Notes: generated from the sequence alone by a model not told the origin. A DNA stretch of 64,000 nt from Ferrimonas futtsuensis DSM 18154 (GCF_000422645.1 NZ_AUGL01000001.1:310001-374000); one strand, 5' to 3'; positions 16,989 to 26,167 are shown, numbered from the stretch's first letter. Made by a program: numbers and translations.

Positions 16989-18494
16989 ATGCATGACAGA
17001 CGTTCGTTTATGAAACTGGGAGCCGGCATGGCCGCCGGCGCCATGATGCCCATGGTGGCATCCGCCAAGTGCGGCGATGAACCGACCCAATGGGACTCTG
17101 AGCACGAGATCATCATCATCGGCTCCGGTTTTGCCGGACTGGCCGCCGCCGTTGAGGCGATGCGCAAAGGCGCCAAGGATGTGGTGGTCTTCGAAAAGAT
17201 GGGGGTCTATGGCGGCAACAGCACCCTGAACGCCGGCCAGGCCTGCTTCGCCGGCACCGAGCTGCAGAAAAAACTGGGCATCAACGACAGCGCCGAGCTG
17301 ATGGTGAAAGACCAGCTGAAGTCCGGCCGCGGTATCGCCAGCGAAACTCTGCTGCGCCACAGCGCCGAACTGGGCCCCTACATCTACCAGATGACCAAGG
17401 ATTGCGGCTGTGTCTACCGCGACCACATCATCACCACCGGCGGCACCAGCGCCACCCGCAGCCACCAGGTTATTGAGCGTTCCGGCTCCGGCTTCATCCG
17501 CCCCATGCTGAAAACCGCTCGTGAAATGGGCGTGAAGACTCACATCCGTCACAAGTTCGAGCACCTGATCCGCGACGCAAAGGGTCGTGTCATCGGCATC
17601 CAGATTCGTAAGGGTTACCACTTCGGCCACGAAGACAGCGGCGAAATCGTCAATGTTAAGGCCAACCGCGGGGTGATCATTGCCACCGGTGGCTTTGGTT
17701 ACAACATCAACTTCCGTCAGGCGCAGGATCCGACCCTGACCGCCGAAGTGGGCTGCACCAACGCCAAGGGCGCCACCGGCGACGGCCTCATCGAGATGCT
17801 GGCCGCCGGCGCGACCCCGGTTCACCTGGCCCACATCCAGTCCGGCCCCTGGGCATCCCCAGACGAGGGTGGCTTCGGTTACGGTGCAGGCTTCTCCCTG
17901 TACAACTTCCCCCACTCCATTGCCATCGACCGCAACACCGGCCAGCGTTTCATGAACGAAATTGCCGACCGTAAGACCCGTGCCGATCTGGAACTTCAGC
18001 GTCGCGACAAGGATGGCAACCCCAACCCTGCCCTGCTGATTGCTCCCAAGCATGAGGCTCAGAAAGACCCCTCCATGCACAACGTCCTCAAGTACAACGT
18101 CGCCTGGGAATTTGACTCTGTCGAAGCCATTGCCAAGCACTTCAACGTGCCCCTGGCGCCGCTGAAGCAGCAGATTGCCGACTGGAACGGTTTCGTAGCA
18201 AGCGGCGAGGACACCCAATTTGGCAAGCGTATGGACGCCGGCCGCGGCATCAAGCTGACACCCCCCTTCATCGTTCAGCGTCTGTGGCCCAAGGTGCACT
18301 ACTGCCAGGGTGGCATCCAGATCAACACCAAGGCTGAAGTGCTGGCCGCCAAGACCGGCAAGCCGATTCCAGGCCTGTACGCCGCTGGTGAGGTCACCGG
18401 TGGCATCCACGGAGTAAGCCGACTCGGTGGCTGCTCTACCCCAGAATGTATGGCGTTCGGCGTGACCGCTGCCCGCTCAATCATGGAGGCCTAA
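16989..18494 (+). CDS. Periplasmic flavoprotein reductase subunit of a split flavocytochrome c
   Basis: A 501-residue FAD protein of the fumarate reductase/urocanate reductase family. The twin-arginine leader (DRRSFMKLG) starts at ATG 16989. The FAD fold is shown by EHEIIIIGSGFAGLAA and the C-terminal GLYAAGEVTGGIHG-x-SRLGG. The proton-donor arginine region (NEIADRKTRAD), the histidine in VHYCQGG and the arginine in SRLGG correspond to fumarate reductase catalytic positions. The H-P-T substrate motif of Fcc3 is replaced by S-G-P-W, so the substrate is probably an enoate other than fumarate. No haem domain is fused; the tetrahaem cytochrome is the next gene, 5 nt downstream. Confidence 0.85.
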   Translation: MHDRRSFMKLGAGMAAGAMMPMVASAKCGDEPTQWDSEHEIIIIGSGFAGLAAAVEAMRKGAKDVVVFEKMGVYGGNSTLNAGQACFAGTELQKKLGINDSAELMVKDQLKSGRGIASETLLRHSAELGPYIYQMTKDCGCVYRDHIITTGGTSATRSHQVIERSGSGFIRPMLKTAREMGVKTHIRHKFEHLIRDAKGRVIGIQIRKGYHFGHEDSGEIVNVKANRGVIIATGGFGYNINFRQAQDPTLTAEVGCTNAKGATGDGLIEMLAAGATPVHLAHIQSGPWASPDEGGFGYGAGFSLYNFPHSIAIDRNTGQRFMNEIADRKTRADLELQRRDKDGNPNPALLIAPKHEAQKDPSMHNVLKYNVAWEFDSVEAIAKHFNVPLAPLKQQIADWNGFVASGEDTQFGKRMDAGRGIKLTPPFIVQRLWPKVHYCQGGIQINTKAEVLAAKTGKPIPGLYAAGEVTGGIHGVSRLGGCSTPECMAFGVTAARSIMEA

Positions 18495-18499
18495 TCGCC

Positions 18500-18850
18500 A
18501 TGAAATCCACTGTAACCCTGTTTGCCGCCACCCTGGCCCTGACCCTGAGCTTTGGCGCCGCCGCCCAGAACAAGCGCGACTACCACATGGACGTCTACGA
18601 CGCCGGCTGTAAAACCTGTCACGACCAGGGCATGAAGCGCTTCCCCTCCGATGAGGCCTGCCTGCAGTGCCACAGCATGGATGAGGTGGCCAAACAGACC
18701 GAACGCCATGGTGAAGAGGCTCGCCAGAACCCCCACGACAGCATGCACTACGGCAAGGAGGCCCCTTGTCAGGAGTGCCACGGCGAGCATGCCGCCAAGA
18801 AAGCGCTGTGCCAGGAATGCCACAACTTCGACTACCCGAAGTTCAAATAA
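18500..18850 (+). CDS. Periplasmic tetrahaem cytochrome c
   Basis: A 116-residue secreted protein: signal peptide (residues 1-22, ending FGAAAQ) and four C-x2-C-H haem sites (CKTCH 37-41, CLQCH 54-58, CQECH 90-94, CQECH 104-108). Size and spacing match the N-terminal cytochrome domain of Shewanella flavocytochrome c3 and the CctA-type small tetrahaem cytochromes. It should pass electrons from a CymA-like quinol dehydrogenase to the flavoprotein encoded just upstream. Confidence 0.93.
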   Translation: MKSTVTLFAATLALTLSFGAAAQNKRDYHMDVYDAGCKTCHDQGMKRFPSDEACLQCHSMDEVAKQTERHGEEARQNPHDSMHYGKEAPCQECHGEHAAKKALCQECHNFDYPKFK

Positions 18851-18871
18851 CAACAACCTTCCGAGGAAACG

Positions 18872-19612
18872 ATGATGAAAAAACTCGCACTCACTCTTGC
18901 TGCTCTGATGGTCAGCGGCGCCGTCTGCGCCGCCGACAAACCAGCGGATCAACCCTGGCACAACGAGAAGCCTCTGCCTTACACCCCATATGCCCCCACC
19001 AAGCTGATGCCTCAGGTGTGTAAGCAGGAGCAGGCCCTGGCCTACCTGGAGGAGCTGAAATCCGGCAAGAAGGACATCTACACCGTTAAGTCCAACGACC
19101 ACGGCGGTAAGGGTGCCAACGACTCCGGCTGGCTGACCTGGACCATCGACAACCCAGACAAGCTGATCCCCTGCCCCAAAGGCGGCGCGTCTGCCACCGA
19201 AGTGGGCATGTGCTGGAAAGAGCTGAACGACGAGCCTACCGTGATCGGTCTGGTGCGCGTGGCTCCCGGTACCGCCATCCCCCACTACCACCGGGAAATG
19301 GAGTGCTACTACGGCCTCAGCGGCGAGGGCCTGACCTGGTCCCAGGGTCGCATGCAGCACTTCCAGCCTGGTGATTACATCGAGATCCCCTCCAAGGCGA
19401 TGCACTACACCCCCAACACCTATGACGATCAGGATCTGATCTACATGTACTGGTTCCCTCAGGATGGCAAGTTCTCCACCTTCAAGTACCAGTGGCCTCA
19501 GGATGTTGGCCCAGGTGAAACCCTGATGTTCGACTTCATCCCCTATACCCAGTCTCACGCCGTCCGTGAAGGCCGTGGTGGCTACGGCTTCGATGCGGTT
19601 CGTCCTCAGTAA
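18872..19612 (+). CDS. Secreted cupin, DMSP-lyase-like metal signature
   Basis: A 246-residue protein with a signal peptide (residues 1-20, VSGAVCA-AD) and one C-terminal cupin domain. The metal ligands are predicted as H138, H140, E144 and H178, with Y146 and G151 in the pattern H-x-H-x3-E-x-Y-x4-G, which is the motif of cupin DMSP lyases (DddQ/DddW/DddY type). It is shorter than DddY (about 400 aa). Co-transcription with a reductase that could use acrylate makes DMSP cleavage to DMS and acrylate an attractive but unproven role; other cupin chemistries are possible. It is followed by a terminator at 19644. Confidence 0.65.
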   Translation: MMKKLALTLAALMVSGAVCAADKPADQPWHNEKPLPYTPYAPTKLMPQVCKQEQALAYLEELKSGKKDIYTVKSNDHGGKGANDSGWLTWTIDNPDKLIPCPKGGASATEVGMCWKELNDEPTVIGLVRVAPGTAIPHYHREMECYYGLSGEGLTWSQGRMQHFQPGDYIEIPSKAMHYTPNTYDDQDLIYMYWFPQDGKFSTFKYQWPQDVGPGETLMFDFIPYTQSHAVREGRGGYGFDAVRPQ

Positions 19613-19643
19613 ATAAACGCCTCGTTTAGTTATCTCCAGGTTT

Positions 19644-19670
19644 ATGGCCGGCGCAAGCCGGCCATCTTTT
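19644..19670 (+). terminator. Rho-independent terminator
   Basis: ATGGCCGGC-GCAA-GCCGGCCAT followed by CTTTT. It ends, or attenuates before the DUF3299 and porin genes, the flavoprotein/cytochrome/cupin transcript. Confidence 0.75.
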
Positions 19671-19683
19671 CCAGGTAAGCACC

Positions 19684-20154
19684 ATGAAACTGACTCCACT
19701 GCTACTGCTGGCCGCCCTGCTCGCCCTGCCAACTCAGGCACAACCCCAGTCCCTGCTATGGCCCGAGCTGGCTGGCAGCAACACCGAGGCCCAATCGGTG
19801 TTTGATCGCATCAATCCGGCCCTGGACGGCAAACTGGTCGTGATCCCCGGCTTTATTATCGAGAACAGTGTGGCCGCCGCCCTGCCCGGTCACGATCACG
19901 TGGACGCCCTGGCCTCCTCGGCGCCCACCATCACCGTTCTCAGCCCTCAGCCGGAGATCTGTCTGCACAAGCCGCCACCACCCGCCAACCAGTTGATCCA
20001 GGTGAAACTCAAGCCGGACGTCAAGCTCGACGCCGAACAGGGCAGGCCGGTCTACCTCATCGGTGAACTGCAGGTGGACAAGCACCTCTCGGGCCTGTTC
20101 AGTACCGCCTACACCCTGTGGGTCTCTGCGGTGGAGCCCTATCCGGTGCCCTAG
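19684..20154 (+). CDS. DUF3299-family periplasmic protein
   Basis: A 156-residue protein with a Sec signal peptide (MKLTPLLLLAALLALPTQAQ). The pattern W-P-E-L near the mature N-terminus, a central VVIPGF, and the block CLHKPPPPANQLIQV identify the DUF3299 family of small secreted proteins, often found near ABC export or lipoprotein genes. Function unknown; the conserved C-x-H could bind metal. It follows the cupin unit after a terminator and precedes a porin by 31 nt. Confidence 0.75.
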   Translation: MKLTPLLLLAALLALPTQAQPQSLLWPELAGSNTEAQSVFDRINPALDGKLVVIPGFIIENSVAAALPGHDHVDALASSAPTITVLSPQPEICLHKPPPPANQLIQVKLKPDVKLDAEQGRPVYLIGELQVDKHLSGLFSTAYTLWVSAVEPYPVP

Positions 20155-20185
20155 CCTGGATTTTCCACGTCAGGAATTGAATAAA

Positions 20186-21268
20186 ATGAATAAGATGAAA
20201 TTGGTCAGCCTGCTGGCATTGACCCAGTTTACCCTCACCCCGCTGGTGCACGCTGCGCCCGCCGATGATGGCATGAACTTCGGCGGCTTCCTGCGAGCCA
20301 ACTATGGCTGGAAAGATTACAGCGACGCCTCCAAGGACAAGGGGGGTGATTTCGCCTTCGACGCCCTCTCCCTCACCTACGACGGGATGATCGACGGCGT
20401 GGGCCTGAGCGCCGATTATCGCATCGCCAACGGCCTCAACTACGTCAAGCGTGCCTACGGTTACATGAACTTCGGTGACACCACCCAGGTTCAGGTGGGC
20501 ATCGTCAAGGTGCCCTTCGGCAAACAGGGCTTTGTCTCCAACTCCTACTGGTTCAGCACCAACTACTATCTGGGCTTCGAAGACGACTACGATGCCGGTG
20601 TGAAGCTGGTGTACGACCGTGATCAGTGGCACCTGGATCTGGCTTATTTCGCCAGCGCCGAGTATGGCCCGGGCACCGCCGATCGCTACGCCGCCGACAT
20701 CATCGGCGACAACGAGGAAAGCAATCAGGTCAATGCCCGCCTGGTGTACACCCTGCCTCTGGACCAGGGTCACCTGAAGCTGGGTGCCTCCGTTGAAATA
20801 GGCCAGCTGTATCACGCCGAACTGTCGGACAATGGCGATCGCCAGGCCTACGCGGTGCACGCCGATCTGCAGCTGGGCCCCTGGAACCTGCAGGCCCAGG
20901 TCACCGACTACCACATCGACAGTGCCGACAAGGCGGACACCGTCACCGTCGGCGTAGTGGGTGCCCGCTACGACATCGCCACCGAAGCGACCGGTTATAA
21001 CCTCAACCTGGCCCGTCACTTTGACACCAGCTGGGGTGGGTTCACCCTCTACAACGACTATGGTCTGGTCTCTCCGGACGGCAAGGGGCAGGACGACTCC
21101 ATGCAGAACGTCTTCGGTGTGTCGGTGAACCGCGGTCCCATCTGGGCCTACTTCGACTACATTGTCGGCGACAACATGACCTTTGCCGGCGGCCCTGGCG
21201 TTGGCCTGTCCAATCCGGACTCCCCCACCGACAGCCGCATCAACATCAACGTCGGCTACTACTTCTAA
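20186..21268 (+). CDS. Porin
   Basis: A 360-residue outer-membrane protein with a signal peptide (ending LVHA-AP) and a beta-barrel composition. The C-terminal strand ININVGYYF ends in Phe. The N-terminal block FGGFLRANYGWKDY and the internal KVPFGKQGF are typical of the Shewanella-type DcaP/porin-O-like family. ATG 20186 was chosen because the signal peptide begins there. It lies with the flavoprotein/cupin locus and could admit its substrate. Confidence 0.8.
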   Translation: MNKMKLVSLLALTQFTLTPLVHAAPADDGMNFGGFLRANYGWKDYSDASKDKGGDFAFDALSLTYDGMIDGVGLSADYRIANGLNYVKRAYGYMNFGDTTQVQVGIVKVPFGKQGFVSNSYWFSTNYYLGFEDDYDAGVKLVYDRDQWHLDLAYFASAEYGPGTADRYAADIIGDNEESNQVNARLVYTLPLDQGHLKLGASVEIGQLYHAELSDNGDRQAYAVHADLQLGPWNLQAQVTDYHIDSADKADTVTVGVVGARYDIATEATGYNLNLARHFDTSWGGFTLYNDYGLVSPDGKGQDDSMQNVFGVSVNRGPIWAYFDYIVGDNMTFAGGPGVGLSNPDSPTDSRININVGYYF

Positions 21269-21276
21269 CCCCCGCA

Positions 21277-21313
21277 GCGGGCGACGCCTCTCTTTTGGTC
21301 GCCCGCTCTTTTG
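21277..21313 (+). terminator. Terminator after porin gene
   Basis: GCGGGCGAC (21277-21285) pairs with GTCGCCCGC (21298-21306), followed by TCTTTTG. Confidence 0.85.
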
Positions 21314-21450
21314 TGGTCATACCTGTTCACACTTCTGCAATAATCTGTTATCAACATAGGGTGCTCACCCCTGAGCCCGCAGCCTTACAGGATGTACAAC
21401 CCATTGGGTTGATGAGGCAAAGATAACGACAACAAAGCAAGGATGACTCG

Positions 21451-23778
21451 ATGAGCTTTACCCGCCGCCGCTTTCTGCACACCCTGGTGGTTTCCGCCGG
21501 GGCCATGACCCTCCCCAGCCTCACCGGCTGTTCCAACGACAACCCGGAAGACAAGGCCACAGTGCTGCCGGAGATCATGCCGGAGTACTTCCCCCAGTCG
21601 GTGATGTCCGGCGATCCCCGTCCCGATTCGGTGATTCTCTGGACCCGGGCCGTGGACGGCGACGGGGACCTGTCCCTGACCCTGCAGCTCTCCACCGACC
21701 CCAGTTTCCAGGAGGTGATGGTGGAGGAGGCCTTTACCGCCGCCGCGGCCAACGGCCACTGCCTGAAGGTACGGGTAACCGACCTGTCCCCCTACAGCCA
21801 CTACTACTACCGTTTCCTCTATGAGAAAGAGGGCAAGCTGATCAGCTCCCGCATCGGCCGCACCAAGACCGCACCGGCCACCGATGCCGACGTGGAGGTC
21901 AAGTTCGGATTTGCCTGCTGCCAGGACTACCTGGGCCGTTACTACAACACCTACCTGTCACTGCTGGCCCGGGATGACCTGGACTTCATGATGCATCTGG
22001 GGGATTACATCTATGAGACCAGCGGTGACGCCAGTTTCCAGGCCACCGACGGCGAGCGCCAGTTCGAGTTTCGCGACGGCGGCGGTGCACTGACCATAGG
22101 CACAGGCGACAGCGCCTTCCAGGCCGCCGCCAGCGTGGACAACTACCGCCAGCTGTATGAGGTCTACCGGGCCGACCCGGTTTTGCAGGAGCTGCATGAA
22201 CGCTACCCCCTGGTGGCGATTTGGGATGACCACGAGTTCTCCGATGACAGCTGGCAGACCAACGCCACCTACCTCGGTGGTGCCGGCAACGAGGAGCAAA
22301 CCAGCCGCAAGCGCAATGCCGAACAGGTCTACTTCGAGTTTATGCCCATCGACCACACCGCCCCCCATGGCGACAGCGGCAGTGGCGCCCTGGAGGTCAG
22401 CGAAGATCAGTTGTTCCCCAACACCAAGATCTATCGCGACCTGAGATTCGGACAGCACCTACACCTGGCGATGACCGACTACCGCACCTTCCGCCCGGAT
22501 CACCTGATCCCTGAGGATGCCTTCCCGGCCACCGTGGTGATGGACAGTGACACCCTGACCGCCTTCCTCGGAGCCCAGGGGATGCCTCAGGCAGCCATCG
22601 ACGCCACCCTGGCCCAAATGAGTCCGGTGGTGGACATCGACACCGATGCCCTGGCTCCCTACAAAACCGCCTTCGCGGAGATCTTCACCGGCCTCTATAC
22701 CCAGGAGCTGATGACCCGGCTGGGACTGGACCAAGAGACCGCCGTCGCCGAGGCCGCCGCCAAAGCCACTGCCGCCGTCACCGGCAAGCTGACCTCCAGT
22801 TACCTTAACCTGGTGCTGGTTCAGGCTCAGGCCGCCCTGCCCGACGGCCATCCGCTCAAGGCACTGCCCCCGCTTCCGGAAACCGGCGTGGACACCGGTC
22901 TGGCCTACTACACCCTGGGCAAGACCACATTGTTCTCCGATCTGGGCGCCCGCTATCTGGTGATCCGCGAAACCTTCGACCTCTACGCCGGCTACCTGGA
23001 GTTCATGGCCCAGCAGCAGGGCAGCAGCGTCCAGACCCCCTATGACCAGGCCCAATTCAGCTGGCTTCAGGGCGTGGTGACTCAGTCTGACGCCACCCAC
23101 AAGGTGATGGCCAGCTCAGTCTCCTTCGCGCCGCTGTTGGCGGATCTCTCACCCAACCGCGCCGACAGCGGTGTGGCGGATCTGGAAGCGGTGCTGGACT
23201 CTGACCTGGTGCCTGCCGCCCTGAAGCAGCGGTTCTACCTGAACGTGGACCACTGGGACGGATTCCCTCAGTTCAAGGGCAGCCTGGTCAATGACCTGCT
23301 CAGCGCCACCGGCACCCTGACGGTGTCCGGGGACATCCACGCCAGCTTCGTCACCCAACACCCGGCCAACCCCAATACCGGCCTGGCCTCGGTGGACTTC
23401 ACCACCTCCTCGGTCAGCTCCGGCACCTTCGGCAGTTTCCTGGACGATGGTCTCAACGGATTGCTGGCCCAGTTGGGGGACGTTCCGCCCGAGGTGAGCC
23501 AGCTGAAGTACTTCTTCGACACCATCGCCCTGACCGCCAGCAAGCGTGACGACGTCAGCTCCAAGTTGGTCTTCTCCCGCATGTGGGAGCATGGGGTCAG
23601 TGTGGCCACCGCCTCCGCCAGTGGTTTCGCGGTGGAGTACTTCAACGTCCCCACGGTGTGGGACGGGGTCAACATGACCAAGACCTCCTTCTACGACAAC
23701 CGGGCCGCCTTCCTGGCTAAGGTGCGTACCCACAGATTCCACTGGGACGGCAGCGATCTGCAGATGCTGCCCGCCTAA
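21451..23778 (+). CDS. PhoD-type alkaline phosphatase/phosphodiesterase, Tat lipoprotein
   Basis: A 775-residue PhoD-family metallophosphatase. The twin-arginine sequence RRRFLHTL is followed by a lipobox (LTGC, Cys27), so export by Tat and lipidation is expected. A PhoD N-terminal domain (YFPQSVMSGDPRPDSVILWTR) precedes the metal site: HLGDYIYE, WDDHEFSDD and SGDIHASF. The protein is about 200 residues longer than Bacillus PhoD; extra segments lie around residues 345-520 and 650-720. RBS AAGGATG precedes ATG 21451. It should release phosphate from phosphodiesters outside the cytoplasm. A convincing Pho box was not found upstream. Confidence 0.9.
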   Translation: MSFTRRRFLHTLVVSAGAMTLPSLTGCSNDNPEDKATVLPEIMPEYFPQSVMSGDPRPDSVILWTRAVDGDGDLSLTLQLSTDPSFQEVMVEEAFTAAAANGHCLKVRVTDLSPYSHYYYRFLYEKEGKLISSRIGRTKTAPATDADVEVKFGFACCQDYLGRYYNTYLSLLARDDLDFMMHLGDYIYETSGDASFQATDGERQFEFRDGGGALTIGTGDSAFQAAASVDNYRQLYEVYRADPVLQELHERYPLVAIWDDHEFSDDSWQTNATYLGGAGNEEQTSRKRNAEQVYFEFMPIDHTAPHGDSGSGALEVSEDQLFPNTKIYRDLRFGQHLHLAMTDYRTFRPDHLIPEDAFPATVVMDSDTLTAFLGAQGMPQAAIDATLAQMSPVVDIDTDALAPYKTAFAEIFTGLYTQELMTRLGLDQETAVAEAAAKATAAVTGKLTSSYLNLVLVQAQAALPDGHPLKALPPLPETGVDTGLAYYTLGKTTLFSDLGARYLVIRETFDLYAGYLEFMAQQQGSSVQTPYDQAQFSWLQGVVTQSDATHKVMASSVSFAPLLADLSPNRADSGVADLEAVLDSDLVPAALKQRFYLNVDHWDGFPQFKGSLVNDLLSATGTLTVSGDIHASFVTQHPANPNTGLASVDFTTSSVSSGTFGSFLDDGLNGLLAQLGDVPPEVSQLKYFFDTIALTASKRDDVSSKLVFSRMWEHGVSVATASASGFAVEYFNVPTVWDGVNMTKTSFYDNRAAFLAKVRTHRFHWDGSDLQMLPA

Positions 23779-23798
23779 CCCGGGCGCTCTGAGTTCAG

Positions 23799-23825
23799 GC
23801 CGACTCCCAGGAGTCGGCTTTTTTG
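23799..23825 (+). terminator. Terminator after PhoD-type gene
   Basis: GCCGACTCC-CA-GGAGTCGGC followed by seven T. Confidence 0.9.
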
Positions 23826-23848
23826 TTGGAATGACTATGATATTCTTC

Positions 23849-23870
23849 TGATATATTGATTATCATATCA
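23849..23870. promoter_or_regulatory. AT-rich palindromic candidate operator
   Basis: TGATAT-N10-ATATCA with an inner perfect TGAT-T-ATCA (23857-23865), directly upstream of the GntR-family gene. Likely an autoregulatory site for that regulator, though untested; the N6 spacing of its TTGAT/ATCAA arms is wrong for FNR. Confidence 0.4.
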
Positions 23871-23895
23871 ATTTATTTCCTCCCTGCCGGTCTTC

Positions 23896-24582
23896 ATGGT
23901 GACACTGCCACCAAAGACCCTTCAACATGACTCACTGGGACAGATGATGGAAAAAGAGGTCTCACTAACGGAAGTCGCCTACTCCGAACTGGAGAGGATG
24001 ATCATCTTTCAATCCCTGAAACCGGGCGCCATGTATTCGGAGAAACAGCTGGCCGAAATGGTGGACGCAGGCCGCACGCCGGTGCGGGAAGCGCTGCAGA
24101 AACTGGCATGGGAGCAGATGGTGATCATCCATCCGCGCCGGGGCATTCAGATCCCTGAAGTGACGGTGGAGAGTCAGTTGAAACTGCTGGAGATCCGCCG
24201 GGCACTGGAGTCCTTGTGCGCCGAACTGGCGGCCCAGCGCAGCACCCCGGAACAGAAGCGTCAGATGCTGGAGCTGGCGGACGCCATCCTCGAGTGTGCC
24301 CAACGCCACGACGACCAGACCTTCTTCACCCTGCTACGCCGGGCACATGAACTGCTGGTGGAGGGATCCCGCAACGAGTATATCCGCCAGACAATGTTGC
24401 CGCTGCAGGGGCTCTCCCGCCGTTTCTGGTTTATCCACAAGGGGCCGGACAGCGAGCACCCCGCCACCCTGCATGCAGAGGTGATGAAAACGGTGGCCTC
24501 AGGGGATGCCAGGGCCGCGGCTGATGCCGCTACCCAGGTGATCGACTACCTGCACCGCTTTGCCCTGGCCCGACTCGGCTGA
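23896..24582 (+). CDS. GntR-family regulator with FCD domain
   Basis: A 228-residue FadR-subfamily regulator. The winged helix-turn-helix (YSEKQLAEMVDAGRTPVREALQKL) is at residues about 45-75, and an all-helical FCD effector domain follows, with the metal-ligand-type histidines in RAHELL, TLHAEV and similar positions. These usually bind a carboxylic acid. The start is uncertain: 23896 gives the longest form, but methionines at 23944 or 23947 are equally plausible. The convergent DUF985 gene begins right after its stop. Target unknown. Confidence 0.85.
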   Translation: MVTLPPKTLQHDSLGQMMEKEVSLTEVAYSELERMIIFQSLKPGAMYSEKQLAEMVDAGRTPVREALQKLAWEQMVIIHPRRGIQIPEVTVESQLKLLEIRRALESLCAELAAQRSTPEQKRQMLELADAILECAQRHDDQTFFTLLRRAHELLVEGSRNEYIRQTMLPLQGLSRRFWFIHKGPDSEHPATLHAEVMKTVASGDARAAADAATQVIDYLHRFALARLG

Positions 24583-25056
24583 TCAGCGGGTCAGCTTCTC
24601 GATGACGGTCCGATGCTGAGGGTAGCGGGCCAACAGATCTTCGCGCTCAAACAGTTCAAAGTCACCGAAGGTGAAGCCGGGGGAAACCATGCAGCCCACC
24701 AGGGAGTAACCCGGGTTGTTCATGGCCGAGCCAAAGATCGCCCCTTTGGGCACCAGCGTCTGAGGACGCTCCCCCGCCGCCAAGTCCATGCCCAACTGCA
24801 CCTGTTCAAGCCGCCCATCCGGGTGAATCATGCTGATGGTCATCGACTGGCCACCGTGGAAATACCACATCTCATCGGCGGTCAGTCGGTGAAAATGGGA
24901 CACCTCGCCGCACTTAAGCAAAAAGTAGATGCTGGTCCACAGGGCGCGCTGCTCATCGAAGGCGGTGTCCGAGGCGAAGCTGGGGGCGTAGTAGCCGCCC
25001 TCCACATGGGGTTGAAGATTCAGGGAGTGAATCAGCTCATCGGCAGTGTGGGTCAT
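24583..25056 (-). CDS. DUF985 cupin-superfamily protein
   Basis: A 157-residue single-domain cupin of the DUF985 family: HVEGGYYAPSF, TSIYFLLK, SHFHRLTADEMWYFHGG and a C-terminal GFTFGDFELF. These proteins have a metal-free or metal-binding jelly-roll with unknown role. ATG 25056 was chosen; the frame extends to 25131 without family sequence and would overlap the upstream membrane-protein gene. Last gene of the ABC ATPase / membrane protein / cupin group on the minus strand. Confidence 0.85.
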   Translation of the reverse strand: MTHTADELIHSLNLQPHVEGGYYAPSFASDTAFDEQRALWTSIYFLLKCGEVSHFHRLTADEMWYFHGGQSMTISMIHPDGRLEQVQLGMDLAAGERPQTLVPKGAIFGSAMNNPGYSLVGCMVSPGFTFGDFELFEREDLLARYPQHRTVIEKLTR

Positions 25057-25106
25057 GGTATCTCGTCGAACAATCAGGAAAGGCCACAGCTTAGCGATCG
25101 GGGCGG

Positions 25107-25922
25107 TCAAATCAAAGCGAGAAGAGCGCAACAGAGGCCCATCAATAGATACCCCAGACGCAACCGCCCCAGAAGCTGTCCTTCAAACTGCCCGGTGACG
25201 TAATTGCCATAGGCTATCCAGGGCGCCAGACCCTTGCGATGACTGGCATAGGCGGTAATCCAGAAGTAGAGCGCCGAGAGGGAGAACATCGCCCCCAGGC
25301 CAAGAGTCAAAGCATCAAACTGCACCCGGTTTAACCAAGTCAGGGCAAACAGACTGAAGGCAATGGCACTGCCCAGACGGAACCACACCTGAGAGCTCAT
25401 GGCGGCCAGCAGCAGCCGGCCATAGATGCCCGGACGGGGCAATGCCAGCCGGTCAAAGCGGATGCGGCTCCACAGGGGCAGCAGAAAACCCAGTACCGCC
25501 AGCAGCACCAGGGTAATCCCATACAGTGACAGGGACCATGGGGTAATCCACTCAGCCGGCAATTTTAAGAAAGCTGCACTCGCCACCACCACAAAAGGCA
25601 GCTGGTATGGCAAGGCTGCCCTCAGGTGATTGAACAAAGAGCGGGCACGGCCATCCACATAACTCAGATACCCCAACTCCTCTCTGTTCCACCAGAGCCA
25701 ATAAAACAGCGACGGCAGCAAGGCGATCAGCAGAAACAGCGACGCCCCAAGAGGCCTTGCCATCGCCTTGGTGGTGTCGAACATCAGGTAACCGGGGAGA
25801 GGCGCAAACAGCAGCATCAGGGGTACCACCAGGTTGACCAGCCCCAGTAACAGGTAGTTGAACCAGGGATGGGAAGCCCGGTAGAGGGCCACTTTTCGAC
25901 GGTGCATTTGACCATAGTTCAT
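25107..25922 (-). CDS. Membrane protein, probable partner of the ABC ATPase
   Basis: A 271-residue integral membrane protein with about six to seven hydrophobic helices (for example residues 22-44, 60-78, 105-125, 131-150, 170-190, 205-225 and 250-271) and basic loops. No family motif is recognised. It follows the ABC ATPase gene after 245 nt on the same strand and could be its permease, as in CcmB- or DUF-type two-gene ABC systems. Start MNYGQMHRRK at 25922 has only a weak RBS. Confidence 0.6.
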   Translation of the reverse strand: MNYGQMHRRKVALYRASHPWFNYLLLGLVNLVVPLMLLFAPLPGYLMFDTTKAMARPLGASLFLLIALLPSLFYWLWWNREELGYLSYVDGRARSLFNHLRAALPYQLPFVVVASAAFLKLPAEWITPWSLSLYGITLVLLAVLGFLLPLWSRIRFDRLALPRPGIYGRLLLAAMSSQVWFRLGSAIAFSLFALTWLNRVQFDALTLGLGAMFSLSALYFWITAYASHRKGLAPWIAYGNYVTGQFEGQLLGRLRLGYLLMGLCCALLALI

Positions 25923-26167
25923 AAGGGGATGTTGACCTATGTTGATTGTTTTTGCGCCAACACTTGGCTGTTATGGGTTTAAAGCACTTGGTGATTGCGT
26001 CAGAGGATGATGAACCCGGGTAACGCGCGGCGCCCGATGGGGCTGGCCTGACAACCACCACTCTGCGTTGTTCGATCTTGACGTAGAACCACTATGCCTG
26101 TGATCGAACGCCTTGATTGGTGGCCGTCACTCTCAGCCAAATCCCAATCGCCATAGACCAACACCCC

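Noticed and set aside
21315-21340. Pho box before the PhoD-type gene
   Set aside because: GGTCATACCTGTTCAC resembles two heptamers of the consensus but has several mismatches and imperfect spacing.
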